Notes under the pieces: generated by a model
Seen by the model: only the letters and a program-made list of their open reading frames with translations
Database searches by the model: none
Told to the model about the DNA's origin: nothing
Origin: Corynebacterium rouxii
GTDB lineage: Bacteria; Actinomycetota; Actinomycetes; Mycobacteriales; Mycobacteriaceae
Reading direction: 5' to 3'
Length of the DNA: 64,000 bases
NCBI RefSeq assembly: GCF_902702935.1
Contig: NZ_LR738855.1
Location: 1,488,001 to 1,552,000, forward strand
Part shown: piece by piece, positions 56,953-64,000 of the stretch
Position numbering within the stretch: the stretch's first letter is position 1
Layout of the letters: every line of letters starts with the position of its first letter
Program-made: the position numbers and the translations under genes

Positions 56953-57155
56953 ACTGACTCACCCATAGTGCATAACCCTAGTTCCGAAGCGATAAGAACC
57001 AAAGTGGACGCGATAGCCCACCTACGGAACCAGCCACTCGCTACGATAGATCTTATTGAGGAACCAGCCCGAACCTCAAAAAGCTTTACTTAGGCTTGCC
57101 TTTGTTACATTAAGGCATGATTGATCATCACGCAAGAGGCTATCCATAAAAAGTT
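56953..57155. other. Spacer between xerC hairpin and dprA
   Basis: No real gene. A partial DtxR-box resemblance (57090-57108, TTAGGCTTGCCT core) points along the plus strand, followed by a 10-codon frame MIDHHARGYP (57117-57149) that runs toward the 3' end of dprA. It may be a relic of a lost gene; nothing else is seen. Confidence 0.35.
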
Positions 57156-58307
57156 TTAGCATCTACGCCAGTGGGCCCCCTCGCGCATGACGAGCTGCTT
57201 CTTTTCTAGATCACGCAGAATATGAACGCTAAGTCCAATCGGAATACCAGCAGCTGTTGCAACCATGTCAGTGGGCTGAAGATTTGTATCCAGCGAATCA
57301 AAGACTCTCATTTCATTCCTACTCAAGCTTTGAATTGGATCAGCTGCGAACTGCAGCTCATATTGCCCATTGGGGTCAAACTCGCCCAACGTTCCTACCA
57401 AAGCAAGAATTTCCTCAGCGCTACACACCAATTCGGCCTCTTTATTTCTAATGCGCTCATGGCAACCTAATGAACCAGTATTTGTCACTGGCCCAGGCAC
57501 AGCCATTGCAACTCTTCCTAAAGCGCTTGCCCAGCTAAGAGTGTTAAGTGCACCAGAACGCCATGCAGCTTCAACGGCCACGGTTCCTTGAGATAATGCA
57601 GCTACTAGCCTATTGCGGGTCAAGAAACGGTGGCGATGAGGCGTTAATCCCGGCGCGTATTCACTGACTACGCATCCGTTTTCAGCAATTGAACGTAATA
57701 GTTCTGCGTTTTTACGCGGATAAGGTGCATCAAGTCCACGTGCACATACTGCTACTGTGGGCTTTTGCCGTTGCAGAGCTTCGGTGTGGGCTACGGTGTC
57801 TACACCTAGAGCTCCTCCTGAAATTATCGTCCAATGATGATCGGCAATCCCCGCTGCCAACATTGAGGTTGCATTCTTGCCATAGTGACTCATAGCACGG
57901 GTACCAACGACGGCCACGCTACGGTCAACTATCGTCGATAACGGTGCACCCCGAACCCAGAGGGCATGGGGGGCAACTGCATCGGATTGATATGAGCGCA
58001 CTAGGGAGCTGGTGCCAGAGGCAGCAAAACCAAATGCAGTCTCGATTTTTTCCCGTGGCCATTCATCATCATCAGGAGTGACAAGCCTGCCACCGAGATT
58101 CTTGATTGTAGTTAGATCCTGTTTTTCTGATGAGACTGAATAGCGCGAAGCTGTCTCAGGCAAGATGGGCCCAAGCCACGCTTCTCTCTTTTTGATCCCC
58201 CATGCGATTTTTTCTACATCGGATTCTGTCTCTAAAAGCTGCTGGAGTGATCTGCTAGGTCCTTCAAAAACTCGAGACAAATATGCCCACGCTTCTAACC
58301 TGTTCAT
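57156..58307 (-). CDS. dprA: DNA processing protein DprA
   Basis: DprA loads RecA on incoming single-stranded DNA in transformation; its role outside competence is unclear. The 383-residue protein has a degenerate N-terminal helical domain, a Rossmann core (VAVVGTRAMSHYG; IISGGALGVDTVAH; GLDAPYPRKNAELL; SEYAPGLTPHRHRFLTRNRLVAALS), and a C-terminal winged helix (QPTDMVATAAGIPIGLSVHILRDLEKK). The GTRxxS-type motif and the SGGAxGVD motif are family hallmarks. The start overlaps the comM stop as ATGA. The C-terminus ends just before the spacer with no obvious truncation. Confidence 0.94.
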   Translation of the reverse strand: MNRLEAWAYLSRVFEGPSRSLQQLLETESDVEKIAWGIKKREAWLGPILPETASRYSVSSEKQDLTTIKNLGGRLVTPDDDEWPREKIETAFGFAASGTSSLVRSYQSDAVAPHALWVRGAPLSTIVDRSVAVVGTRAMSHYGKNATSMLAAGIADHHWTIISGGALGVDTVAHTEALQRQKPTVAVCARGLDAPYPRKNAELLRSIAENGCVVSEYAPGLTPHRHRFLTRNRLVAALSQGTVAVEAAWRSGALNTLSWASALGRVAMAVPGPVTNTGSLGCHERIRNKEAELVCSAEEILALVGTLGEFDPNGQYELQFAADPIQSLSRNEMRVFDSLDTNLQPTDMVATAAGIPIGLSVHILRDLEKKQLVMREGAHWRRC

Positions 58308-59854
58308 GCGGCATTCTCCCTAATACAATCATCGCGTAGCTCCAGTGCATACGCTGTGTGTCCTAAGTCAGGACGTGTTTTTCCTTCCAAATCACACAGT
58401 GTCCAAGCAACTTTCAGTGCACGATCAACTCCGCGTTGGCTCAGTTCACCGTCGCCAAGATAGGAGCTAAGAAGTGCCATCGATGCCTCATCTGCGGGGA
58501 AATGTCGCCGAAGGTGGTACGGATCCATCGCAGCATTGGTTGTTACAGTAAAACCTGCACTGCGCCAGCGATGTTCGCTACGCTCACGAGCACTTTGAAC
58601 TCGTTCTGCAATCGACTTACTGGACTCTTGGTTTGCATCTGAAATCACTGCACCTTGAGCATGAGTACGTACAAAAAGATCAAGGCGATCGCGCAGTGGC
58701 CCCGAAATATTGTTCAAATACCGTGCTCGTGTTGTTGCGTTACATCGGCACTCGGTTGGAAGCTCCGCTGCGCAACGGCACGGGTTTGTGGCCATTACCA
58801 GTTGAAAACGTGCAGGAAAGGTAACTTCGCGACGATGCCGCATGATTTTGATTTCACCGCATTCCAATGGCATTCGTAAGCAATCAAGAATGTTTGCTGG
58901 TATCTCGCTAACTTCATCAAGAAACAAAACACCAGTATGTGCCAAGCTGGCAGCTCCGGGTTGAAGGTTTCCTGATCCTCCGCCTAATAGTGCTGCCTTA
59001 GTAATGGAATGATGTGGCGCTACAAACGGTGGGTGTGTCATGGGCCCGTTGAAGGCTTGCCCCATAACCGAGTGAATCGCTGTCGCTTCTATCATTTCTG
59101 CATGTGTAAGAGCAGGTAGAAGGCCAGCCATGCGTTGAGCAATCATGGATTTTCCGGAACCTGGTGGCCCAATCATAACAAGGTTGTGGCCACCGGCAGC
59201 GGCAATTTCGGCGGCCTTCTTTGCATCACTTTGTCCCACAACATCTTGCATATCGCCCACTTTGTGCGGCTGCGTTTTAGTTACGCACCCATCAAGTACC
59301 ACATCATGAGCCGCAATCAAGTCATCTTTGCCCTTGAGCCATTCGGTTGTCTCGCTAATCGAGCGCGCAACAAGAACGTTCATTGCCGAACCATCAATTA
59401 CCGCCATAGCTTCAGCAGCGTTTCCCCACGGAATGACCACATTCTTTATTTCGGCGCTACGTGCAGCCAACAATGCTGGCACTAATCCAGAAATCGGTTT
59501 AATCGCACCATCTAGGCCGATTTCCCCTAGAAACAGTGTGTTTTCGATATCGCGGCAATCAGAGTTATGTATCCCCGAAGCGGCCATGATGGCCATACAT
59601 ATTCCTAGGTCGAATTGCGCACCATTTTTTCGTAACGATGCTGGGGAAAGGTTGACTATCACTTTGGTTTTCGGCCACGGTAGCCCCGAGTTATTCACAG
59701 CAGTTTTGATTCGTTGACGCGCTTCTGCAACCGCAGCGTCGGCAAGCCCAACGATATAGGTGCCAGGTAAACCAGCTCCGATATTGGTCTCAACGTCAAC
59801 GATAACGCCTGTAACCCCCGAGATTGCCGCTGATCGAGTTTTAGCAAGCCCCAT
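58304..59854 (-). CDS. comM: ComM/YifB-family AAA+ ATPase (Mg-chelatase-like)
   Basis: ComM is a helicase that promotes branch migration during homologous recombination in transformation. The 516-residue protein has the N-terminal Lon-like/ChlI-like domain (VDVETNIGAGLPGTYIVGLADAAV, PKTKVIVNLSPASLRKNG), the AAA+ Walker A MIGPPGSGKSMIAQRM near residue 225, VLFLDEVSEIP (Walker B), a Cys-containing zinc-ribbon-like PCRCAAELPTECRC and the C-terminal lid. The start is 14 bases inside the yraN 3' end. Operon: yraN-comM-dprA. Confidence 0.95.
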   Translation of the reverse strand: MGLAKTRSAAISGVTGVIVDVETNIGAGLPGTYIVGLADAAVAEARQRIKTAVNNSGLPWPKTKVIVNLSPASLRKNGAQFDLGICMAIMAASGIHNSDCRDIENTLFLGEIGLDGAIKPISGLVPALLAARSAEIKNVVIPWGNAAEAMAVIDGSAMNVLVARSISETTEWLKGKDDLIAAHDVVLDGCVTKTQPHKVGDMQDVVGQSDAKKAAEIAAAGGHNLVMIGPPGSGKSMIAQRMAGLLPALTHAEMIEATAIHSVMGQAFNGPMTHPPFVAPHHSITKAALLGGGSGNLQPGAASLAHTGVLFLDEVSEIPANILDCLRMPLECGEIKIMRHRREVTFPARFQLVMATNPCRCAAELPTECRCNATTRARYLNNISGPLRDRLDLFVRTHAQGAVISDANQESSKSIAERVQSARERSEHRWRSAGFTVTTNAAMDPYHLRRHFPADEASMALLSSYLGDGELSQRGVDRALKVAWTLCDLEGKTRPDLGHTAYALELRDDCIRENAA

Positions 59855-60209
59855 ATTCCACCCCTTGGTAACGCGTCATATCTAACTCACCATATTCATC
59901 GACGTGAACAGCAACGACGTCGAAGCGAATATCTGCAAATGGTTTCCCTTGAAGCCATATCGAAGCAGCCCTGTGAATCTTCCGCATTTTGGTTGGTGTG
60001 ACGGCCTCAGCAGCATCCATGAGTGAAGATGAACGAGTTTTTACCTCGATGAACACTACTTCTCCTTGAGGACTCGTGGCGATAATGTCGATCTCCCCCA
60101 CCGAAAATGCCACATTGCGTGCTGTTATGTCATAACCTTCGTTTGCATATTGCTGTGCCACGAAATCTTCACCGAGAACTGCTAAGTAGTGATTATGCCT
60201 AGCTGCCAT
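59841..60209 (-). CDS. yraN: YraN family endonuclease-like protein (UPF0102)
   Basis: 122 residues with ATG 60209, six bases after AAAGGGGG; the frame to 60323 would cover the DnaA boxes and lacks conserved residues. The restriction-endonuclease-like fold is shown by LGEDFVAQQYANEGYDITARN and GEIDIIATSPQGEVVFIEVKTRSS, with Asp and E-x-K at the metal centre. The family is often placed with comM and dprA, which suggests a DNA recombination role; true function is unproven. Confidence 0.93.
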   Translation of the reverse strand: MAARHNHYLAVLGEDFVAQQYANEGYDITARNVAFSVGEIDIIATSPQGEVVFIEVKTRSSSLMDAAEAVTPTKMRKIHRAASIWLQGKPFADIRFDVVAVHVDEYGELDMTRYQGVEYGAC

Positions 60210-60302
60210 CGTTGCCCCCTTTGTGTAATGCGAGTTTTTCTTCTTCAGGTTTGCGCCAAGCATGATGCTTTGGCAATTGCGGTGAAACGAACGCTTGGTT
60301 TT

Positions 60303-60350
60303 CTGTGGATAACTGTCTGTCAAAGCAGCAATCGTATGAGTTATCCACAG
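60303..60350. promoter_or_regulatory. Inverted pair of consensus DnaA boxes
   Basis: CTGTGGATAACT (60303-60314) and its exact 12-base complement (60339-60350), each containing the nonamer TTATCCACA, are separated by 24 bases. They lie 94 bases upstream of the yraN start. Confidence 0.55.
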
Positions 60351-60375
60351 CTGCGTATGTTGGATCGATACACAA

Positions 60376-60415
60376 AAGCGCGCTTCATGGTAAGGGGCTA
60401 CCGTGAAGCGCGCTT
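60376..60415 (-). terminator. Intrinsic terminator of DUF2469 gene
   Basis: 17-base arms (60376-60392 and 60399-60415) with one G-U type mismatch and a 6-base loop; TTTTGTGT follows on the minus strand. It starts 24 bases after the DUF2469 stop. Confidence 0.9.
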
Positions 60416-60439
60416 CTAAGTTAATACGAAAGTTTTGTC

Positions 60440-60745
60440 TTATTCTGGGATAACGAGATCAGGCTTATCGAGTTCTTCGATGTTGACGTCTTTATAGGTG
60501 ATCACTCGGACATAGCGAACAAATCGCGCTGACCGGTACATGTCCCAAACCCACGCATCTGACATCCGAACTTCGTAGTACACATCCCCACCTTGGGTAT
60601 GCGGGATCAGTTCTACTGCATTGGCAAGGTAAAAGCGCCGCTCGGTTTCTACCACGTACGAAAATTGGCTAACCACATCTCGGTATTCGCGGTACAAGGA
60701 CAGTTCAACTTCTGCCTCATAATTATCGAGCTCTTCAGCGCTCAT
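60440..60745 (-). CDS. DUF2469 protein
   Basis: 101-residue conserved actinobacterial protein of unknown function. It starts MSAEELDNYEAEVELSLYRE, continues YRDVVSQFSYVVETERRFYLAN and ends PDLVIPE, which is typical for the family (M. tuberculosis Rv2901c). It is acidic and aromatic-rich, without signal or membrane segments. An AGGGAGG lies before the ATG. It follows rnhB by 12 bases, so it is the last gene of the lepB-rnhB-DUF2469 group. Confidence 0.94.
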   Translation of the reverse strand: MSAEELDNYEAEVELSLYREYRDVVSQFSYVVETERRFYLANAVELIPHTQGGDVYYEVRMSDAWVWDMYRSARFVRYVRVITYKDVNIEELDKPDLVIPE

Positions 60746-60757
60746 CGCTTACCTCCC

Positions 60758-61447
60758 TTATTGTGTCTTTTTTTGCAGCCATTGGTTGTGTGCTGCCTTC
60801 ACATTGGAATAACTATATCGATGCTCAGGAGTTGCGCCGTGATGGCGCACCGCATCCATGTGACTCTTCGTCCCATAACCTTTATGATCTTCCAAACCAT
60901 ATTCGGGATATTGGGCGCCAAGATCATTCATAATGAGATCTCGCGAATGCTTTGCCAGAACACTTGCCGCAGCAATACACCGCGCTGCTGCGTCACCTCC
61001 AATAATGGGAAGCGAAGGACACCTCAGCCCAGGTACTCGCATGGCATCAGTAAGCACGTACCCAGGTGCTACATCAAGCTTTTCGACGGCACGTCGCATG
61101 CCGGAAATGTTGGCATGCTGTATGCCATATCGATCAATTTCAGCAGCACTGATGTGGACGATGGACCACGCCAGTGCATCATTCTTTATCAGCGGATATA
61201 GTTCCGCACGTTTTGCTGCACTCAATTTTTTCGAGTCTGTAAGTGCCTGAAGCTGTGCGATGGGACGCTGCGGCATAATACAAGCCGCAATCGTGATGGG
61301 TCCGCAACATGAACCGCGTCCAGCTTCGTCGACACCTGCTACCGGCCCAAGACCATGTTTATCCAAAGTAACTTCGAAGGTTCGAAGATGCTTCAGCGTC
61401 CGGATTTTGGGAGCTGGCAACGCACAGTAGTGTTCTTGAGTGATCAC
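60758..61447 (-). CDS. rnhB: Ribonuclease HII
   Basis: RNase HII cuts RNA-DNA hybrids and single ribonucleotides in DNA. It is 229 residues. GVDEAGRGSCCGPITIAA (with the first Asp and Glu) lies near residue 38, and YVLTDAMRVPGL carries another Asp; LTDSKKLSAAKR and GAQYPEYGLEDHKGYGTKSHMDAV complete the signature. Start is GTG overlapping the lepB stop as GTGA. It is a standard neighbour of lepB and rplS. Confidence 0.96.
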   Translation of the reverse strand: MITQEHYCALPAPKIRTLKHLRTFEVTLDKHGLGPVAGVDEAGRGSCCGPITIAACIMPQRPIAQLQALTDSKKLSAAKRAELYPLIKNDALAWSIVHISAAEIDRYGIQHANISGMRRAVEKLDVAPGYVLTDAMRVPGLRCPSLPIIGGDAAARCIAAASVLAKHSRDLIMNDLGAQYPEYGLEDHKGYGTKSHMDAVRHHGATPEHRYSYSNVKAAHNQWLQKKTQ

Positions 61448-62238
61448 TGTTGGATATCGTAATCCTCGACTGCACCAATACGGTTAAATGGGAAAATCTT
61501 GAACTGAACTTTCCCCTTGAGGTTTTCTTTAGGGATGGTGCCTTGATACTGATCACCAATGTGGTAACGAGAATCCGCGGAGTTTGTCCGGTTATCGCCC
61601 ATCATGAAGTAATTTCCTTCAGGTACCTTGATAGGTCCGAAGTAAAAGCCGCCGCACGCCTCTGATCCTGTGGTCTGGTCGACCGGATACGCTGGTGGCA
61701 TCAGAGTATATGACGAGTCGATGACTTTACCGTCTACTTTGATGCCTTCATCGCCTTCAAGGCACTGCACCGTTTGACCCCCTGTTGCTACGATGCGTTT
61801 CACAAGGTCGTTTTCGTCTGGTGCTACTAATCCGACGAAAGCACCCGCATTTTGTACTCCACGAACCAGAGGATTTTCTGACCGTGAAGTGGTAAATCCG
61901 GTGTTCCATGATTCTGTACCTGCAAAAACTACAACGTCGCCGGCTTCTGGTTCACCAAAACGATAAGCCAGCTTATCTACATAAATTCGGTCTCCGGTAC
62001 ACCCTGCACATCCATGAAGCGTCGGCTCCATTGACTGACTTGGGATCATATAGACTCGTCCGACGAATGTTTGAAGCAAGGTGATCACGAGAAGGGTCAC
62101 CACTACGACCAAAGGGATTTCCACAAACCATGGCAGTGGCTTCTTGTCATTGTCGTGCGTTTCGACGCCATCCGTGAGGGACGCAGTCTCGTTATTAGCT
62201 GAACTCACCTTGAGAACTCTAGCAGCTGATTCAGTCAT
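61444..62238 (-). CDS. lepB: Signal peptidase I
   Basis: Cleaves signal peptides at the membrane. ATG 62238 gives 264 residues. An acidic ~40-residue cytoplasmic start is followed by one membrane helix (IPLVVVVTLLVITLLQTFV). The catalytic Ser is in MIPSQSMEPTL and the Lys in DLVKRIVATGGQTV; GDNRTNSADSRYHI is box E. A longer frame to 62319 would read through the rplS hairpin, so I prefer 62238, although no Shine-Dalgarno is seen there. Its stop overlaps the rnhB start. Confidence 0.93.
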   Translation of the reverse strand: MTESAARVLKVSSANNETASLTDGVETHDNDKKPLPWFVEIPLVVVVTLLVITLLQTFVGRVYMIPSQSMEPTLHGCAGCTGDRIYVDKLAYRFGEPEAGDVVVFAGTESWNTGFTTSRSENPLVRGVQNAGAFVGLVAPDENDLVKRIVATGGQTVQCLEGDEGIKVDGKVIDSSYTLMPPAYPVDQTTGSEACGGFYFGPIKVPEGNYFMMGDNRTNSADSRYHIGDQYQGTIPKENLKGKVQFKIFPFNRIGAVEDYDIQQ

Positions 62239-62244
62239 CGAATG

Positions 62245-62280
62245 AAAAAACACCCAGCCACGCTCCCTGCGTCGCGCAGG
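62245..62280 (-). terminator. Hairpin and T run after rplS
   Basis: CCTGCG/CGCAGG stem (62266-62271, 62275-62280) extended by CAGC/GCTG pairing further out; on the minus strand it is followed by a run of six T (62245-62250). It lies between rplS and lepB, right before the lepB ATG. Confidence 0.6.
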
Positions 62281-62327
62281 AAGAGAAAGCTGAGCGCTTC
62301 GTGCTAGAGCACTGAGCAAGGAAGCTA

Positions 62328-62669
62328 TTAGCGCTTTTCCTTGATCTTGGCTGCTTTACCACGCAGGTCGCGCAGGTAGTACAGCTTCGCACGACGAACG
62401 TCACCGCGGGTAACAACCTCGATCTTGTCGATGTTAGGGGTGTGTACTGGGAAGGTACGCTCAACACCGATACCGAAGGAAACCTTACGGATGGTGAAAG
62501 TCTCGCGAACGCCAGCACCCTGACGACGAATGACTACACCCTTGAAGATCTGGATACGGGACTTGCTACCCTCGATAACCTTAACGTGAACGTTGAGGGT
62601 ATCACCTGGGCGGAAAGCTGGGATATCGTCGCGCAGCGAAGCTGCATCGACCTTGTCAAGAAGGTTCAT
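62328..62669 (-). CDS. rplS: 50S ribosomal protein L19
   Basis: L19 sits at the 30S-50S interface. It is 113 residues: [36 protein letters not shown] (in two parts), [58 protein letters not shown] (in parts). Highly conserved, complete. It has a clear promoter and a ~120-base structured leader upstream. Codon use is that of a highly expressed gene. Confidence 0.98.
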   Translation of the reverse strand: MNLLDKVDAASLRDDIPAFRPGDTLNVHVKVIEGSKSRIQIFKGVVIRRQGAGVRETFTIRKVSFGIGVERTFPVHTPNIDKIEVVTRGDVRRAKLYYLRDLRGKAAKIKEKR

Positions 62670-62787
62670 AAAACCAATTCCTTACTTTTATAGGACAGAG
62701 GACCCTAGCGGCTTTTCCCTCATCAGGGCGCTCGGCCGGTTCGTGCCCGAGACATGGAAGCAGCCGTCTCTACCAGAGACAGACAAC
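62670..62787 (-). promoter_or_regulatory. Structured untranslated leader of rplS
   Basis: About 118 bases from the predicted start site to the rplS ATG. It holds GTCTCT/AGAGAC (62766-62771, 62775-62780) and a larger GGGC..GCCC pairing around 62727-62755. Its length is unusual for a single ribosomal protein gene and could allow feedback by L19. Confidence 0.45.
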
Positions 62788-62794
62788 TTGAAAG

Positions 62795-62823
62795 ATTATG
62801 CCAGTGAAAAACTGGTATTTCAA
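62795..62823 (-). promoter_or_regulatory. rplS promoter
   Basis: On the minus strand TTGAAA (62818-62823), a 17-base spacer and CATAAT (62795-62800) form the best -35/-10 pair in the window. The spacer itself is a perfect 5-bp hairpin with a GAAAA loop. Confidence 0.7.
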
Positions 62824-62842
62824 GTTAATCCGCGCAGAAAAT

Positions 62843-64000
62843 CTAATGGCCAAATCCTGCACGTTTCAGCGCATCTGCAAGAGATCCGTTTGCAGCGGGG
62901 CTATTTTTAGCCTTACTACCCGATCGCTTCGGTTTTGCACCCGAATGTTCCCGAGTTTCGGAACGCTGACGCGGCTTTGCGGGGTCGTCGTTAAGCCTCA
63001 TTGTTAATCCGATTCGCTTGCGTTGTGTGTCAACATCAACCACCTTGACTCGCACCACTTGACCGGAATGAACAACCTGATGGGGATCAGAGACGAAAGA
63101 GTCTGACAGTGCTGATACGTGCACGAGCCCATCTTGATGAACTCCGACATCTACGAATGCGCCAAATGCAGCAACATTTGTCACGGTTCCTTCCAAAACC
63201 ATTCCAGGTTTAAGATCTGAAATCTTTTCGATTCCTTCTTTAAAAGTCGCTGTCTTAAATTCTGGGCGCGGATCACGACCCGGTTTATCCAACTCCGCAA
63301 TAATGTCAGTAACTGTCGGAATACCAAAGCGCTCATCAGCAAAATCCGCCGGACGAAGCGAAGACAAAACGCGGGAGTTTCCGATCAACTTATCCACAGA
63401 AAGCCCTGTAGCTTCGGACATTTTACGAACAACCGGATAAGCCTCAGGGTGGACAGCAGAGGCATCGAGTGGATCCTTACCGCCTGAAATCCGCAAGAAA
63501 CCTGCACACTGCTCAAACGCCTTCGGACCCAATCTTGGCACCTTTTTTAAGGCTGTACGGTTGACAAAGGCACCATGTTCATCACGATAATGGACAATAT
63601 TTTCTGCAATGGTTGGGCTGACACCCGCTACCCTGGCAAGCAAAGGAACCGAGGCAGTATTGAGATCAACACCTACTGCATTAACCGCATCTTCAACCAC
63701 TGCATCAAGCGTCTTCGCCAAAGCCGTTTGGTTTACATCGTGCTGATACTGCCCCACTCCGATCGCTTTCGGATCAATCTTGACCAACTCGGCCAGAGGA
63801 TCTTGAAGTCTACGAGCGATAGAAACTGCGCCACGAAGCGAAACATCCATATCTGGGAACTCCCGTGCAGCAGTCTCAGACGCTGAATACACCGAAGCAC
63901 CAGCTTCAGAAACAACGACCGGCGTAGGGCGTGCTCCCCCAGCCTTTTTCAATAGATCCGCTACTTCATGCGCCAACTTTTCAGTCTCACGAGAAGCGGT
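62843..64000 (-). CDS. tex: Tex-family RNA-binding transcription accessory protein, 5' end beyond window
   Basis: Tex binds nucleic acids and affects toxin and stress gene expression. 385 codons of the C-terminal part are visible; the frame is open to the right edge ([22 protein letters not shown]...). It contains the end of the YqgF-like domain ([21 protein letters not shown]), the helix-hairpin-helix pair ([28 protein letters not shown] and [20 protein letters not shown]), and the S1 domain ([31 protein letters not shown]). The tail is basic. The N-terminal half is missing from the window. Confidence 0.95.
   Translation of the reverse strand, partial: TASRETEKLAHEVADLLKKAGGARPTPVVVSEAGASVYSASETAAREFPDMDVSLRGAVSIARRLQDPLAELVKIDPKAIGVGQYQHDVNQTALAKTLDAVVEDAVNAVGVDLNTASVPLLARVAGVSPTIAENIVHYRDEHGAFVNRTALKKVPRLGPKAFEQCAGFLRISGGKDPLDASAVHPEAYPVVRKMSEATGLSVDKLIGNSRVLSSLRPADFADERFGIPTVTDIIAELDKPGRDPRPEFKTATFKEGIEKISDLKPGMVLEGTVTNVAAFGAFVDVGVHQDGLVHVSALSDSFVSDPHQVVHSGQVVRVKVVDVDTQRKRIGLTMRLNDDPAKPRQRSETREHSGAKPKRSGSKAKNSPAANGSLADALKRAGFGH

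Overview
The window looks like chromosomal core DNA of a Corynebacterium, most likely a member of the C. diphtheriae / ulcerans / pseudotuberculosis group. The evidence is moderate G+C, mycothiol enzymes (mycothione reductase, a mycothiol-type DinB-fold protein), a PptT/PptH pair, a DUF4439 lipoprotein, DUF2631 and DUF2469 proteins, a TTG/GTG-rich start set, and a gene order that follows the conserved actinobacterial series ftsK ... dapA-thyX-dapB, pnp-rpsO, ribF/truB, rbfA-infB-nusA-rimP, proS, cob genes, mqo, ispG-rseP-dxr, cdsA-frr-pyrH-tsf-rpsB, xerC, dprA-comM-yraN, rnhB-lepB-rplS, tex. The species is inferred, not proven. Most genes lie on the minus strand.

Layout. 1-8.4 kb: ftsK (3' end cut by the window), a mycothiol-dependent-fold protein, RNase J, and the lysine/DNA-precursor cluster dapA, thyX, dapB. 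8.5-13.4 kb: pnp, rpsO, a nucleoside hydrolase, ribF. 13.4-18.2 kb: truB facing pptT-pptH, a MATE exporter and a frameshifted nrnA. 18.2-24.9 kb: the translation/transcription block rbfA, infB, ylxR, nusA, rimP and a divergent lipoprotein. 25-31.3 kb: proS, yaaA, sumT, selO, a CobW GTPase, ogt. 31.3-35.3 kb: cobB, cobO and a magnesium-chelatase-like ChlI/ChlD gene that is split by a frameshift. 35.5-41.4 kb: mqo, a lysophospholipase-like hydrolase, mtr, cobQ. 41.4-50.5 kb: map, a penicillin-binding lipoprotein, ispG, rseP, dxr, DUF2631, rlmN, a LapA-like protein. 50.6-55.1 kb: cdsA, frr, pyrH, tsf, rpsB. 55.4-64 kb: an M23-like protein, xerC, dprA, comM, yraN, DUF2469, rnhB, lepB, rplS, and tex (5' end cut by the window).

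Functional links. ispG and dxr both serve the MEP isoprenoid pathway. sumT, cobB, cobO, cobQ and probably chlI/chlD serve cobalamin synthesis. PptT and PptH are opposing carrier-protein enzymes encoded with a 4-bp overlap. cdsA, frr, pyrH, tsf and rpsB form the usual lipid/translation run.

I see no insertion sequence, prophage, CRISPR array, tRNA or rRNA, and no undescribed defence or metabolic system. The more unusual signals are two frameshifted genes, compact face-to-face promoters that predict leaderless mRNAs, very long perfect terminator palindromes, a structured rplS leader behind a clear promoter, a pair of consensus DnaA boxes, an M23-like protein lacking its catalytic histidines, and a local change in strand composition inside selO.
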